A stretch of 40,706 bases of DNA from DAIMFL01 sp964372215 (GCA_964372215.1 CAYJQC010000035.1:1-40706), one strand, 5' to 3'; numbered from the stretch's first letter, positions 1 through 10,546 are shown. Notes: a model not told the origin generated them from the sequence alone. Translations and numbers: made by a program.

Positions 1-2339
1 TGAAGGCGCAGATGGTGAAGAACGCCGTCATCGTGCCGGTCGGCTCGAAGGGCGGCTTCGTGCCGAAGCGGCTGCCGACCTCGGGCGGGCGCGACGCGCT
101 GATGGCCGAGGTGATCGACTGCTACAAGACCATGATGAGCGGCCTGCTCGACCTCACCGACAACGCGGTCGGCGGCGAAACCGTGCCGCCGCCCGACGTG
201 GTGCGGCGCGACGAAGACGATCCCTACCTGGTGGTCGCCGCCGACAAGGGCACCGCCACGTTCTCCGACATCGCCAATGGCGTCTCGGCCCAATACGGCT
301 TCTGGCTCGACGACGCCTTCGCCTCGGGCGGCTCGGCCGGCTACGACCACAAGAAAATGGCGATCACCGCCCGTGGCGGCTGGGAATCGGTGAAGCGGCA
401 TTTCCGTGAGCTCGGCCGCGACATCCAGAACGAGGCCTTCACGGTGGTCGGCGTCGGCGACATGGCCGGCGACGTGTTCGGCAACGGCATGCTGCTGTCG
501 AAGCACATCCGGCTCACCGCCGCCTTCAACCACCTGCACATCTTCATCGACCCCGATCCCGACCCGGCCACGAGCTGGACCGAGCGCCAGCGCCTGTTCG
601 ACCTGCCGCGCTCGGCCTGGACCGACTACGACGCGGCGCAGATCTCGACCGGCGGCGGGGTGTTCGACCGCAAGGCGAAGTCGATCAAGCTGACGCCCGA
701 GATCAAACGCTGCTTCGGCATCGCCGAGGACCAGTTGACCCCGCACGAGCTGATCCGCCGCCTGCTCACCGCCGAGATCGATCTGCTGTGGTTCGGCGGC
801 ATCGGCACCTTCGTCAAGGCCTCGCACGAATCCCATGTCGAGGTCGGCGACCGCAGCAACGACGCGCTGCGCGTCGACGGGCGCGATCTCAAGGCCAAGG
901 TGCTGGGCGAGGGCGCCAATCTCGGCGTCACCCAGCGCGGCCGCATCGAGTACGCGCTGCGCGGCGGACGGCTCAACACCGATGCCCTCGACAATTCGGC
1001 CGGCGTCGACTGCTCGGACCACGAGGTCAACATCAAGATCCTGCTGAACGGCGTCGTCGCGGGCGGCGACCTGACCCGCAAGCAGCGGGACCTGCTGCTG
1101 GTCGAGATGACCGATGAAGTCGCCGAGCTGGTGCTGCGGCACAACTATCTGCAGGGCCAGTCGCTCTCGGTCACCCAGGCCGAAGGCTGGCAGATGCTCG
1201 ACCGCCAGGGCAGCTTCATGCGCGTGCTGGAGCGCGCCGGCAAGCTCGATCGGATGATCGAGTTCCTGCCCGACGACGAGGAGCTGTCCCAGCGCGTCGC
1301 CAGGCGCCAGGGCTTGACCCGGCCCGAGCTCGCGGTGCTGCTGGCCTATGCCAAGATGTCGCTCTACGGCGACCTCCTGCTCTCCGACCTGCCGGACGAT
1401 CCGCAGCTGGTCGACGACCTCATGCAATATTTTCCGACGCCGCTGCGCACGCGCTATGCGGCTGAGATCACCGCGCATCGGCTGCGTCGCGAGATCATCG
1501 CCACGGTGGTCACCAACAGCCTGGTGAACCGCATGGGCCCGACCTTCGCCCATACGATGCGCGACAAGACCGGCATGTCCGGCCCCGACATCACCCGCGC
1601 CTATGCCATCACCCGCGGCGTGTTCGAGCTGCGGCAGCTCTGGAGCGGCATCGAGGCGCTCGACACCAAGGTCCCGGCGACCGCCCAGGTCGCGATGCTC
1701 GCCGCCATCAACCGCCTGGCGGAGCGCGGCACGCTGTGGTTCCTGACCAGCGGGATCAGCCCGCTCGACATCGCCGCCACCATCGACAGCTTCGCGCCCG
1801 GCATCGACAGCCTGGCCAAGGAGCTCGACAGCCTGGTGGGCGACGACGACCGCGCGACCATCGCCGCCGCAGCGGAGCGCCTGACCGGCGTCGGCGTGCC
1901 CGACGACCTGGCGCGGCGGATCGCCAGTCTCGAATTCCTCGGTCCCGGCCTCGACATCGTGCGCATGGCCCGGGCCGGCGACGCCGCCGTGGACCGGGTG
2001 GCGCGGACCTATTTCGCGATCGGCGACCGCTTCGACATCGACTGGCTGCGCGATGCCGCCGCGACGGTGCCCGAGGACTCGCTGTGGAGCCGGCTCGCGG
2101 TCACCGCCATCGTCGACGATCTCTACAGCCACCAGCGCGACCTGACCGCGCGGGTGCTGGCGGCGGCGAACGGCTCGGGCGGCGGCACCCCGGAGATGAT
2201 CGCGTCGTGGATCGAGCGGCGCGGCCCGGCATTGGCCCAGACCGATTCGCTGCTCGCCGACCTGCGGAAGGCCGGCAGCGTCGATCTCGCCATGCTGGCG
2301 GTGGCGAACCGCCAGCTGCGCAGCCTGATCGGCGGGTGA
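1..2339 (+). CDS. gdhB: NAD-specific glutamate dehydrogenase, large (about 180 kDa) type, 3' portion
   Basis: Oxidative deamination of glutamate to 2-oxoglutarate with NAD+, linking amino-acid catabolism to the TCA cycle in the cytoplasm. The frame is open from base 3 (K-A-Q before the first Met at 12), so this is the C-terminal half of a protein that in this family is about 1,600 residues; the N-terminal ACT-like part lies outside the window. The visible part holds the dehydrogenase core: VGVGDMAGDVFGNGM (NAD-binding region), GEGANLGVTQ, and the DNSAGVDCSDHEVNIK segment, all highly conserved in this class, followed by the long helical C-terminal domain. It ends five bases before the convergent YbjQ-family gene. 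The symbol is tentative because naming varies (gdhB, gdh2). Confidence 0.95.
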   Translation, partial: KAQMVKNAVIVPVGSKGGFVPKRLPTSGGRDALMAEVIDCYKTMMSGLLDLTDNAVGGETVPPPDVVRRDEDDPYLVVAADKGTATFSDIANGVSAQYGFWLDDAFASGGSAGYDHKKMAITARGGWESVKRHFRELGRDIQNEAFTVVGVGDMAGDVFGNGMLLSKHIRLTAAFNHLHIFIDPDPDPATSWTERQRLFDLPRSAWTDYDAAQISTGGGVFDRKAKSIKLTPEIKRCFGIAEDQLTPHELIRRLLTAEIDLLWFGGIGTFVKASHESHVEVGDRSNDALRVDGRDLKAKVLGEGANLGVTQRGRIEYALRGGRLNTDALDNSAGVDCSDHEVNIKILLNGVVAGGDLTRKQRDLLLVEMTDEVAELVLRHNYLQGQSLSVTQAEGWQMLDRQGSFMRVLERAGKLDRMIEFLPDDEELSQRVARRQGLTRPELAVLLAYAKMSLYGDLLLSDLPDDPQLVDDLMQYFPTPLRTRYAAEITAHRLRREIIATVVTNSLVNRMGPTFAHTMRDKTGMSGPDITRAYAITRGVFELRQLWSGIEALDTKVPATAQVAMLAAINRLAERGTLWFLTSGISPLDIAATIDSFAPGIDSLAKELDSLVGDDDRATIAAAAERLTGVGVPDDLARRIASLEFLGPGLDIVRMARAGDAAVDRVARTYFAIGDRFDIDWLRDAAATVPEDSLWSRLAVTAIVDDLYSHQRDLTARVLAAANGSGGGTPEMIASWIERRGPALAQTDSLLADLRKAGSVDLAMLAVANRQLRSLIGG

Positions 2340-2344
2340 GCCGT

Positions 2345-2659
2345 CTACTCCAGCCGGACCGCGGTTCCGTTGGCGCTCACCATCAGCATCGTGTCACCCA
2401 CCGTCTCATAGTCGAGGTCGATGCCGACGATTGCGTTGGCGCCGAGCTGCTGCGCCTGCGCGACCATGTCCTCGATCGCCGCCTGCTTGGCGCCCTGCAG
2501 CGCGTTCTCGTAGCCGCCGACGCGCCCGCCGACGACGTCGCGTATCTTGGCGAAGAAATCGCGGAACATGTTGGCGCCGACGATGGCGTCGCCGGAGACG
2601 ATGCCGAAATACTGCGCGATGCGCCTGCCTTCGACGGAATCGGTGGTGACCAGCAGCAC
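2345..2659 (-). CDS. YbjQ/UPF0145 family protein (putative heavy-metal-binding domain)
   Basis: A 104-residue protein of the YbjQ/UPF0145 family, a small oligomeric fold of unproven function sometimes labelled heavy-metal binding. Family hallmarks visible are IVSGDAIVGANMFRDFF, IRDVVGGRVGGYE, ALGANAIVGIDLDYE-like (here QLGANAIVGIDLDYE) and the C-terminal MLMVSANGTAV. The frame stays open upstream to 2791, but the extra 44 residues are Arg/Pro-rich and unlike the family. I chose the GTG at 2659 because GGAGGG lies a few bases upstream (about 2665-2670) and the length then matches E. coli YbjQ (about 107 aa). It converges with the glutamate dehydrogenase gene and diverges from the MFS gene. Confidence 0.88.
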   Translation of the reverse strand: MLLVTTDSVEGRRIAQYFGIVSGDAIVGANMFRDFFAKIRDVVGGRVGGYENALQGAKQAAIEDMVAQAQQLGANAIVGIDLDYETVGDTMLMVSANGTAVRLE

Positions 2660-2772
2660 GGGAACCCTCCGCGGATGAGACAAGGATGCGCCGATGCTGG
2701 CAGGTGGCATCGCGCCTGTCACGCCTCCGCGCGCCGGGCCGTGCCGCGGCGGTCGCCGGCCCGGGGCGCGTG

Positions 2773-4047
2773 GTGACCGCGGCGCCCGCATCGCGCCGCG
2801 CGGTGTTCGCCTGGTGCCTGTACGACTGGGGCAACTCGGCCTTTCCCACGGTCATCGGCACCTTCCTGTTCGGCGCCTATTTCTCCCAGGCGGTGGCGCC
2901 GAACCCGGAGCTCGGGACCGCGCTGTGGGGCCAGGCGACCGCGCTCTCCGGCCTCGCGGTCGCGCTGGTCAGCCCGGCGCTCGGCGCCATCGCCGACCAG
3001 GGCGGCCGGCGCAAGCCCTGGCTGGCGGCGCTCTCGGCGCTCTCGATCGTGGCCACCGCGCTGCTGTGGTTCGTGACGCCCGAGCCCTCGGCGGTGCTGC
3101 TCGCCCTGCTGCTGTACGGCACGGCGAGCTTCGGCTTCGAGCTCGCGGTGGTGTTCTACAACGCCATGCTGCCGGACCTCGCCCGGGAGAGCCATCTCGG
3201 CCGGGTCTCGGGCTGGGGCTGGGGACTCGGCTATTTCGGCGGCCTCGCCTGCCTGGCGCTCGGCCTGGCGGTGGTGCAGCCGGATCCGCCGCCCTTCGGC
3301 CTCGACAAGGGCGCGGCCGAGCATGTCCGCTTCGTCGCCGTCATCGTCGCCCTGTGGTTCGCGCTGTTCATCCTGCCGCTGTTCGCCTTCACGCCGGACC
3401 GGCCGCGCGCCGATTTGCCGCTGCGCCGCGCGGTCCGCAACGGCCTGGCGGCCCTGGTCGCCACCCTGAAAAAGCTGCGCCGGCATCGCAACGTGCTGCG
3501 CTTCCTGGTCGCCAAGATGATCTATGTCGACGGCCTCAACACCCTGTTCGTGTTCGGCGGCATCTATGCCGCCGGCAGCTTCGGCATGGGCTTCGACGAG
3601 ATCCTGCTGTTCGGCGTGATCGTCAACGTCGCCTCGGGTCTGGGCGCTTTCGCCTTCGCCTGGGTCGACGACTGGATCGGCGCCCGGCGGACCATCGCCA
3701 TCGCCCTGGTCGCGCTGATCCTGTGCTCCGGCGGCATCCTGCTGGTCGAGGACAAGACCTGGTTCTACCTGCTCGCCGGCGGCATCGGCGCGTTCCTGGG
3801 CCCGGCCCAGGCGGCCAGCCGCTCGCTGATGGCGCGGCTGGCGCCGCGCGAGCTGATGACCGAGTTCTTCGGGCTCTATGCCCTGGCCGGCAAGGCCACC
3901 GCCTTCGTCGGCCCGGCGCTGGTCGGCTGGGTCACCTATGCCGCCGGCAGCCAGCGGGTCGGCATGGCGACGATCCTGCCGTTCTTCGTGGTCGGGCTGT
4001 GGCTGCTGTGGGGCGTGCGCGAGCCGGCGCGCGGATCCCGGGATTGA
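2773..4047 (+). CDS. MFS transporter, UMF1/Atg22-like family
   Basis: Inner-membrane permease of the major facilitator superfamily. The N-terminal WCLYDWGNSAFPTVIGTF is the signature of the UMF1 (Atg22-like) branch. About 12 hydrophobic segments follow, with a basic cytoplasmic loop in the middle (LKKLRRHRNVLRF) and the family-like GPAQAASRSLMARLAP before helix 11. Substrates are unknown in bacteria; yeast Atg22 exports amino acids from the vacuole. The frame is open back to an ATG at 2686, but that extension is Arg-rich and atypical, so I prefer the adjacent GTG codons at 2770/2773; the start is uncertain. It is divergent from the YbjQ gene. Confidence 0.88.
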   Translation: MTAAPASRRAVFAWCLYDWGNSAFPTVIGTFLFGAYFSQAVAPNPELGTALWGQATALSGLAVALVSPALGAIADQGGRRKPWLAALSALSIVATALLWFVTPEPSAVLLALLLYGTASFGFELAVVFYNAMLPDLARESHLGRVSGWGWGLGYFGGLACLALGLAVVQPDPPPFGLDKGAAEHVRFVAVIVALWFALFILPLFAFTPDRPRADLPLRRAVRNGLAALVATLKKLRRHRNVLRFLVAKMIYVDGLNTLFVFGGIYAAGSFGMGFDEILLFGVIVNVASGLGAFAFAWVDDWIGARRTIAIALVALILCSGGILLVEDKTWFYLLAGGIGAFLGPAQAASRSLMARLAPRELMTEFFGLYALAGKATAFVGPALVGWVTYAAGSQRVGMATILPFFVVGLWLLWGVREPARGSRD

Positions 4048-4162
4048 CACGGGCGCCGGCCGGGCCGGGGCGGGCTTCGGACTCGCCGCCGCCGCCCGGC
4101 TGGTCCTACACTGATCGCGCAACGCACGCAGAATCGCGCAGTCAGTTCGAGAGGAAGGGAAC

Positions 4163-4573
4163 ATGTCGAAGGTCGCCATGAAGACCACGATCGACGCGCC
4201 GGTCGCCAAGGTGTGGCAGGCGGTGGGCGGATTCAACGCGCTGCCCGACTGGCACCCGGCGGTCGAGGACAGCGAGCTCGAAGGCGGCGGCAAGCGCCGG
4301 CGGCTCAAGCTCGCCGGCGGCGGCGAGATCGTCGAGGAGCAGCTCGCCCGCGACGAGGGCCGGCGCACCTACAGCTACTCGATCCTGTCCGGCCCGCTGC
4401 CGGTCGCCAACTACCGCTCCACCATCACGGTGAAGGAAGAAAAGGACGGCAGCGCGACCGTCGAGTGGTCGGGCGACTTCGAGCCGGTGGGGCCGGAAAC
4501 CGACGCGGTCGAAACCATCCAGCAGGTCTACCGCAGCGGCCTCGACAATCTCAGGAAGATGTTCGGCGGGTAA
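4163..4573 (+). CDS. SRPBCC (START/polyketide cyclase-like) family protein
   Basis: A 136-residue cytoplasmic protein with the helix-grip fold of the SRPBCC superfamily, which forms a hydrophobic ligand pocket. The N-terminal ATIDAPVAKVW-type strand-helix (here TTIDAPVAKVWQAVGGF), LPDWHPAVEDSELEGGG and the central SILSGPLPVANYRSTI resemble polyketide cyclase/dehydrase family 2 proteins. The C-terminal helix VYRSGLDNLRKMF closes the fold. The ATG has a strong GAGGAAGG ribosome binding site at about 4151-4158. It stands alone, converging with purH 21 bases downstream. Ligand and role cannot be inferred. Confidence 0.88.
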   Translation: MSKVAMKTTIDAPVAKVWQAVGGFNALPDWHPAVEDSELEGGGKRRRLKLAGGGEIVEEQLARDEGRRTYSYSILSGPLPVANYRSTITVKEEKDGSATVEWSGDFEPVGPETDAVETIQQVYRSGLDNLRKMFGG

Positions 4574-4594
4574 GGCCGGGCCGCTGCTTCCGCC

Positions 4595-6196
<1,602 letters not shown>

Positions 6197-6220
6197 GGCG
6201 CTGGCGTGTGGACTCGCGGT

Positions 6221-8254
6221 TCAGGAAGTTGACGCGGCGACGTTCAGGCCGGCCGCGCGCGTGGCGGCGTCGGGTCCGGCCGCCGGGGCACGGTATTCCG
6301 GCACCAGCCGCGCCAGCAGCGCGATGGTCGCCGCGGCGTTGCCGGCGCGCGCGGTCTGCGCCAGCTCGTCGAGCGCGCTGTCGAGGATCGGCAGGTCGGC
6401 GCGGCGCGGGCCGGCGACCAGCACGCCGGCGATGCCGGTCGGCGCCAGGTTCTCGCCGGGATGGGACAGCTCCTCGTGCAGCTTCTCGCCCGGCCGCATG
6501 CCGGTGAAGACGATCGCCACGTCCTCGTCCGGGCGCTGTCCCGACAGCCGGATGATCTGGCGCGCCAGGTCGAGGATCCTGACCGGGCTGCCCATGTCCA
6601 GAACGAATACCTTGCCGCGCCCGGCGCCGTCGGTCCCGGCGCCGAGGGCGGTCGCCTCGAGCACCAGCTCGACCGCCTCGCCGATGGTCATGAAATAGCG
6701 GGTGACCCCGGGGTCGGTCACGGTCAAGGGCCCGCCGGCGGCGAGCTGCGCCTGGAACAGCGGCACCACCGAGCCGGTGGAGCCGAGCACGTTGCCGAAC
6801 CGTACCGTCAGAAAGCGGGTGGCGGCGCCGGGATCGGCCAGGTCGAGCGCCTGGCAATAGGCCTCGGCGAGCCGCTTGCTGGCGCCCAGCACGCTGACCG
6901 GGTTGACCGCCTTGTCGGTCGAGATCAGCACCATGGCGCGGGCCCCGGCGGCGCGCGCCGCCTCGGCCACGTTGCGGGTGCCCATGACGTTGGTCAGCAC
7001 CGCCTCGGTCGGGTCGGCTTCGGCCATCGGCACGTGCTTCAGCGCGGCGGCGTGGAACACCAGGTCGGGGTGCTCCTCCGCCATCAGCCGGCGCAGGCGC
7101 TGCGCGTCGCGCACGTCGGCCAGCACCGCGCGGCGCGACATCTGCGGCGCCCGCTCGGCCATCTCGCGCTCGATGCCGTAGAGCAGGAACTCGCCGTGGT
7201 CGAGCAGGGTCAGATGGGCCGGCGCGAAGTCCGCGGCCTGGCGCGCCAGCTCGCCGCCGATCGAGCCGCCGGCGCCGGTGATCAGCACCCGGCGGCCGGC
7301 AATCAGGCGGCGCATGGCGGCGCGGTCGAGCACGGTCTTGGGCCGGCCGAGCAGGTCCTCGGGCGCCAGCGGCCGCACCCGCGTCGCCGGCGCGGCCTCG
7401 CTTTCGAGCTCGGCCAGCCGCGGCAGCCGCGCCAGGGCGAGCCCGTGGGCTTCGGCCAGCTCGAGCAGCCGCGCCATCGCCTCGCGCTCGACCTGGTCCT
7501 GGGTAACGATCAGGCGCTGCGGCGCATTCTCGCGCCGCGCCAGCCGGTCGAGGATCGCCGGCAGCTCGGCCAGGGTGCCGAGCACGGGGACGCCGTGGAT
7601 GCGCTGGCCGACCCGGGCGTCGGCATTGCCGCCGCCCGCGCCGGCAGCGACGATGCCGACCACGCGATAGGGCGCCTGCCGGCTGCGCGCCATCTCGCGG
7701 GTGAACAGCTCGGCGGCATCGCCGGCGCCGATCAGCAGCACTGCGGCGCGCAAGGGATCGCCGCGCTCCAGCAGATGCACCAGCCCGCCGTCCTTGACGA
7801 TCCGGTAGGCGAAGCGCGGCGCCCCCAGCAGGAACATCAGCACGAACCAGTTGATGACCAGGGTCGAGCGCGGCATGCCGTCGAGCCGGGTCACCAGGAA
7901 CATGATCGGCAGGAATACCAGGATGGCGAGGGTCACCGCCCGGGTGATCGCCACCAGGTCGTTCATCGAGGCGTAGCGCCACACTCCGCGATAGAGCCCG
8001 AGCCACCAGAACACCACAGCGGCGACCGCGGTGAAGATCAGCGTCGCCGGCAGCAGGAAGCCGCTGGAATAGTCGATCAGCTGGCTGCCGAGCCGCAGGT
8101 TGAGCGACAGCGGCAGCGACACCGCCGCCATCGCCACGTCGTGCAGGAAGGCGATGGCGGCCCGGCTCGGCTGCAGGGAGAGCCCGCGGGGCGCCTCCCG
8201 GGGCTGGTCGGGCGTCGGTTTCGGGTCGCTGCTCACGGTGTGGTCTATTAGCAC
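6221..8254 (-). CDS. WbpM/CapD-like membrane UDP-GlcNAc 4,6-dehydratase family protein
   Basis: A 677-residue protein of the large WbpM/CapD class: four transmembrane helices (about residues 30-145), a first Rossmann-like domain (VLLIGAGDAAE, about 172), then the catalytic SDR domain (VLITGAGGSIGGE, about 320). The class usually converts UDP-GlcNAc to a 4-keto-6-deoxy sugar, first step to QuiNAc/FucNAc. The active-site block reads STDKAVNPVSVLGASKR. At the position that is Tyr in small FlaA1 enzymes and Met in WbpM, as I recall the alignments, this protein has Leu456. It lies in a minus-strand run with a WbpL-like transferase and a WbpV-like reductase. The start is GTG at 8254; an in-frame GTG at 8236 is an alternative. 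Confidence 0.92.
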   Translation of the reverse strand: MLIDHTVSSDPKPTPDQPREAPRGLSLQPSRAAIAFLHDVAMAAVSLPLSLNLRLGSQLIDYSSGFLLPATLIFTAVAAVVFWWLGLYRGVWRYASMNDLVAITRAVTLAILVFLPIMFLVTRLDGMPRSTLVINWFVLMFLLGAPRFAYRIVKDGGLVHLLERGDPLRAAVLLIGAGDAAELFTREMARSRQAPYRVVGIVAAGAGGGNADARVGQRIHGVPVLGTLAELPAILDRLARRENAPQRLIVTQDQVEREAMARLLELAEAHGLALARLPRLAELESEAAPATRVRPLAPEDLLGRPKTVLDRAAMRRLIAGRRVLITGAGGSIGGELARQAADFAPAHLTLLDHGEFLLYGIEREMAERAPQMSRRAVLADVRDAQRLRRLMAEEHPDLVFHAAALKHVPMAEADPTEAVLTNVMGTRNVAEAARAAGARAMVLISTDKAVNPVSVLGASKRLAEAYCQALDLADPGAATRFLTVRFGNVLGSTGSVVPLFQAQLAAGGPLTVTDPGVTRYFMTIGEAVELVLEATALGAGTDGAGRGKVFVLDMGSPVRILDLARQIIRLSGQRPDEDVAIVFTGMRPGEKLHEELSHPGENLAPTGIAGVLVAGPRRADLPILDSALDELAQTARAGNAAATIALLARLVPEYRAPAAGPDAATRAAGLNVAASTS

Positions 8255-8300
8255 GCAGCGCGCGGGCGCGCATGCGGCAAAGCCCCGCGCGCCGCCGCCT

Positions 8301-9260
8301 TCAGGGCGCGCGATCCCGGGTCCGGAACCAGCGCGCGGTCTCGGCCAGGCCGTCCTCGACGGGCTCGGCCGGCCGCCAGCCGAGCCGGGCGCGGATCGCG
8401 CCGGAATCGAGGGCGAGATCGCCGGTCAGCCGGTCGATCTCGGCGCCGCGGCCGGCGAGGCGCCACAGCGCCCGCAGCAGATCCGGCGGCACCGGCAGCA
8501 GGCGGGCCGGGCGGCCGAGCGCCCGGGCGATCCGGCGGATCAGCTCCGGCGTCGACAGGTCCTCGCCGTCGGCCACCAGGAAGGTGGCGCCGGCCGCCTC
8601 GGGATGGTCGAGGCAGAGCCGCAGCGCCGCGGTCAGGCTGCGCAGTCCGATCAGGCTGCGGCGGTTGGCGACGGCGCCGAACGGCAGCGGCAGGCCGCGG
8701 TCCACCAGCCGCATCAGCCGCAGGAAGTTGCCCTTGACCCCCGGGCCATAGACCAGCGGCGCGCGCAGCACCACCGGCTCCAGGCCGCTCGCCGCGGCGA
8801 TCTCGGCCAGCGCGATCTCGCCCTCGCGCTTGGAGATGCCGTAGGCGTCCTCGGGCGCCGGCGGGTCGGCCTCGCCGAGCGCGCGGCCGGGCGGGCTGCG
8901 CTCGGCCATCGCCTTGGCCGAGCTCAGCAGCACGAAGCGGCGCACGCCGACGGCGGCCGCCGCCTCGGCCAGCCGGCGGGTGCCCAGGCTGTTGACCTCG
9001 CGGAACCGGGTCAGCGCGTCGGCCTGGGGGTCGCCGACATGGGCGCGCGCCGCCAGATGCACCACCGCGCCGACGCCGAGCAGGGCCGGGCGCCAGTCGG
9101 TCTGCGGCCCGACCCGGCCGGTCATGGTGTACTCGACGCCCGGCAGCGGCGACACGTCGCGCCGCAGCGCCACCCGCACCTTGTGGCCGGCGCGCAGCAG
9201 CTCCTCGACCAGGGCCGGGCCGACGAAGCCGGTGGCGCCGGTGACCAGGACCCGGGTCAT
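8301..9260 (-). CDS. NAD-dependent epimerase/dehydratase (WbpV-like sugar 4-reductase/epimerase)
   Basis: A 319-residue extended SDR enzyme. The N-terminus VLVTGATGFVG is the NAD(P)-binding GxxGxxG, and DAYGISKREGE contains the catalytic Tyr-xxx-Lys; VVLRAPLVYGPGVKGN and the C-terminal LGWRPAEPVEDGL are typical of nucleotide-sugar epimerases/reductases. The ATG overlaps the stop of the upstream phosphosugar transferase by four bases (ATGA), so the two are translationally coupled. With a WbpM-like dehydratase downstream, the likely job is reducing UDP-4-keto-6-deoxy-GlcNAc to UDP-QuiNAc or UDP-FucNAc, as WbpV/WreQ do. That substrate is an inference from context. Confidence 0.88.
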   Translation of the reverse strand: MTRVLVTGATGFVGPALVEELLRAGHKVRVALRRDVSPLPGVEYTMTGRVGPQTDWRPALLGVGAVVHLAARAHVGDPQADALTRFREVNSLGTRRLAEAAAAVGVRRFVLLSSAKAMAERSPPGRALGEADPPAPEDAYGISKREGEIALAEIAAASGLEPVVLRAPLVYGPGVKGNFLRLMRLVDRGLPLPFGAVANRRSLIGLRSLTAALRLCLDHPEAAGATFLVADGEDLSTPELIRRIARALGRPARLLPVPPDLLRALWRLAGRGAEIDRLTGDLALDSGAIRARLGWRPAEPVEDGLAETARWFRTRDRAP

Positions 9261-10297
9261 GTCGGCCGGCGCGCCGGCCGCATCACCCGGCGCGCCAGCA
9301 GCACGACGACCAGCACCGCGCCGGCCAGGGCGAGCGCCCGCTCGCCCTGGCGCTCGGCGGCGATCGCCAGCACGACGAGCCCCAGATTGGCGGCGGCGAC
9401 CGCCAGCACGACCTGGCCGTGGCTGCGCCCGGCCTGGCGCACCGCGCGCTGGTAGAAATGTTCGGCATGGGCCTGCATCGGGTTGTCACCGCGCAGGGCG
9501 CGCGCGACCAGGGTCCAGGTGGCGTCGGCCAGGAACACCGCCGGCAGGATCAGCGCCGCCGCCCAGGCGCCGCCGCGCGCCGCCTCGATCAGCAGCCAGC
9601 CGAGCAGATAGCCGAGCGGGATGCTGCCGACATCGCCCAGGAACAGCTTGGCGGGCGGCCGGTTCCACAGCAGGAAGCCGCCGGCCGCCGCGGCCAGGCT
9701 GAACCCCAGCAGCGCATGGGGCAGGGCGGCGCCGGGCGGCCAGGCGGCCAGCAGGACCAGGGCCAGGCCGCCGCCGACCGCGACCGCCTCGCCGCCGGCG
9801 ATCCCGTCGATCCCGTCCATGAAGTTGAACAGGTTGAGGAACCACAGCCACATCAGGCCGGTGGCGAGGGCGTCGAGCCAGGGCGGCAGCAGCCCCTGGA
9901 ACACCGGCGGCGCATCGCCGGCGACCGCCACCGACAGGCCGATCGCGACCGCCAGGACATGGACCGGCAGCCGGATCGTGGGCTTCAGGCCGCGGAGATC
10001 GTCGAGCCACGACACCGCCGCCAGCAGCCCCGCCGCGCCCAGCACCGGCCACAGCCGGTCGGTCGCCCCGCCGGCATGGACGCCCCACAGCCAGGCCGGA
10101 CAGAGCGCGATCAGCACCGCAATGCCGCCGCCGCGCGGGGTCGGGACCGCATGGGCGCTGCGCGGCCCGGGACGGTCGAGCACGGCGTGCCGGCGCAGCA
10201 GCCGCAGCACGATTCCGGTCAGCACGGCGCTCAGCCCGAACACCGCCGGGATCGTGACGACAAGGGTAAGCCAAGGTGACGCGGTGAGAAGGGTCAT
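9257..10297 (-). CDS. Undecaprenyl-phosphate sugar-1-phosphate transferase (GT4, WecA/WbpL-like)
   Basis: Polytopic inner-membrane enzyme (346 aa, about 10-11 helices) that transfers a HexNAc-1-phosphate from a UDP-sugar to undecaprenyl phosphate, starting an O-antigen or exopolysaccharide repeat unit. Visible WecA/MraY-family motifs are DRPGPRSAHAVPTPRGGG near the N-terminus, SWLDDLRGLKP (Mg-binding Asp pair), NLFNFMDGIDGIAG, LFLGDVGSIPLGYLLG and HAEHFYQRAV (the cytosolic His motif). It is the first gene of the wbpL-wbpV-wbpM-like cassette and couples to the reductase by an ATGA overlap. The sugar is probably QuiNAc or FucNAc from context, but GlcNAc cannot be excluded. Confidence 0.92.
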   Translation of the reverse strand: MTLLTASPWLTLVVTIPAVFGLSAVLTGIVLRLLRRHAVLDRPGPRSAHAVPTPRGGGIAVLIALCPAWLWGVHAGGATDRLWPVLGAAGLLAAVSWLDDLRGLKPTIRLPVHVLAVAIGLSVAVAGDAPPVFQGLLPPWLDALATGLMWLWFLNLFNFMDGIDGIAGGEAVAVGGGLALVLLAAWPPGAALPHALLGFSLAAAAGGFLLWNRPPAKLFLGDVGSIPLGYLLGWLLIEAARGGAWAAALILPAVFLADATWTLVARALRGDNPMQAHAEHFYQRAVRQAGRSHGQVVLAVAAANLGLVVLAIAAERQGERALALAGAVLVVVLLARRVMRPARRPT

Positions 10298-10350
10298 CCG
10301 GTGCTAGTGCGCCCGCGATTGCTGGTCCGGCGGCATGACGAGGGTGCGTC

Positions 10351-10470
10351 CTTCGACAGGCTCAGGATGAGGAAGACCCGTATTGGCCCCAAGCCCGATC
10401 CTCATGCTGAGCCTGTCGAAGCATGGGCCTGTCGAAGCATGGGCCTGTCGAAGCATGAGCCTGTCGAAGC
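10351..10470. repeat. Interspersed palindromic repeat with 16-bp tandem expansion
   Basis: One outward half-element (core CTTCGACAGGCTCAGGATGA, 10351-10370) faces its reverse complement (10400-10421). The second half is expanded as a tandem array: GCCTGTCGAAGCATGG at 10411-10426, the same at 10427-10442, a one-base variant at 10443-10458 and a partial fourth from 10459. The same core recurs at 12651, 15481, 15583, 17349, 18181 and 25340-25380. It fills the gap between two minus-strand genes and may fold as a stem-loop. Confidence 0.85.
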
Positions 10471-10546
10471 TCGACACCGACGCGCCCGGACTTATCGCCC
10501 GGCGGCGGCGGTTTGGCAAAGCCCCGGCTCATGACCCCGGCTCTCG

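Noticed and set aside
10411..10470. Possible CRISPR array in the 16-bp repeats
   Set aside because: The units are directly adjacent with no unique spacers, are too short, and are part of a dispersed palindromic element; no cas genes are near.
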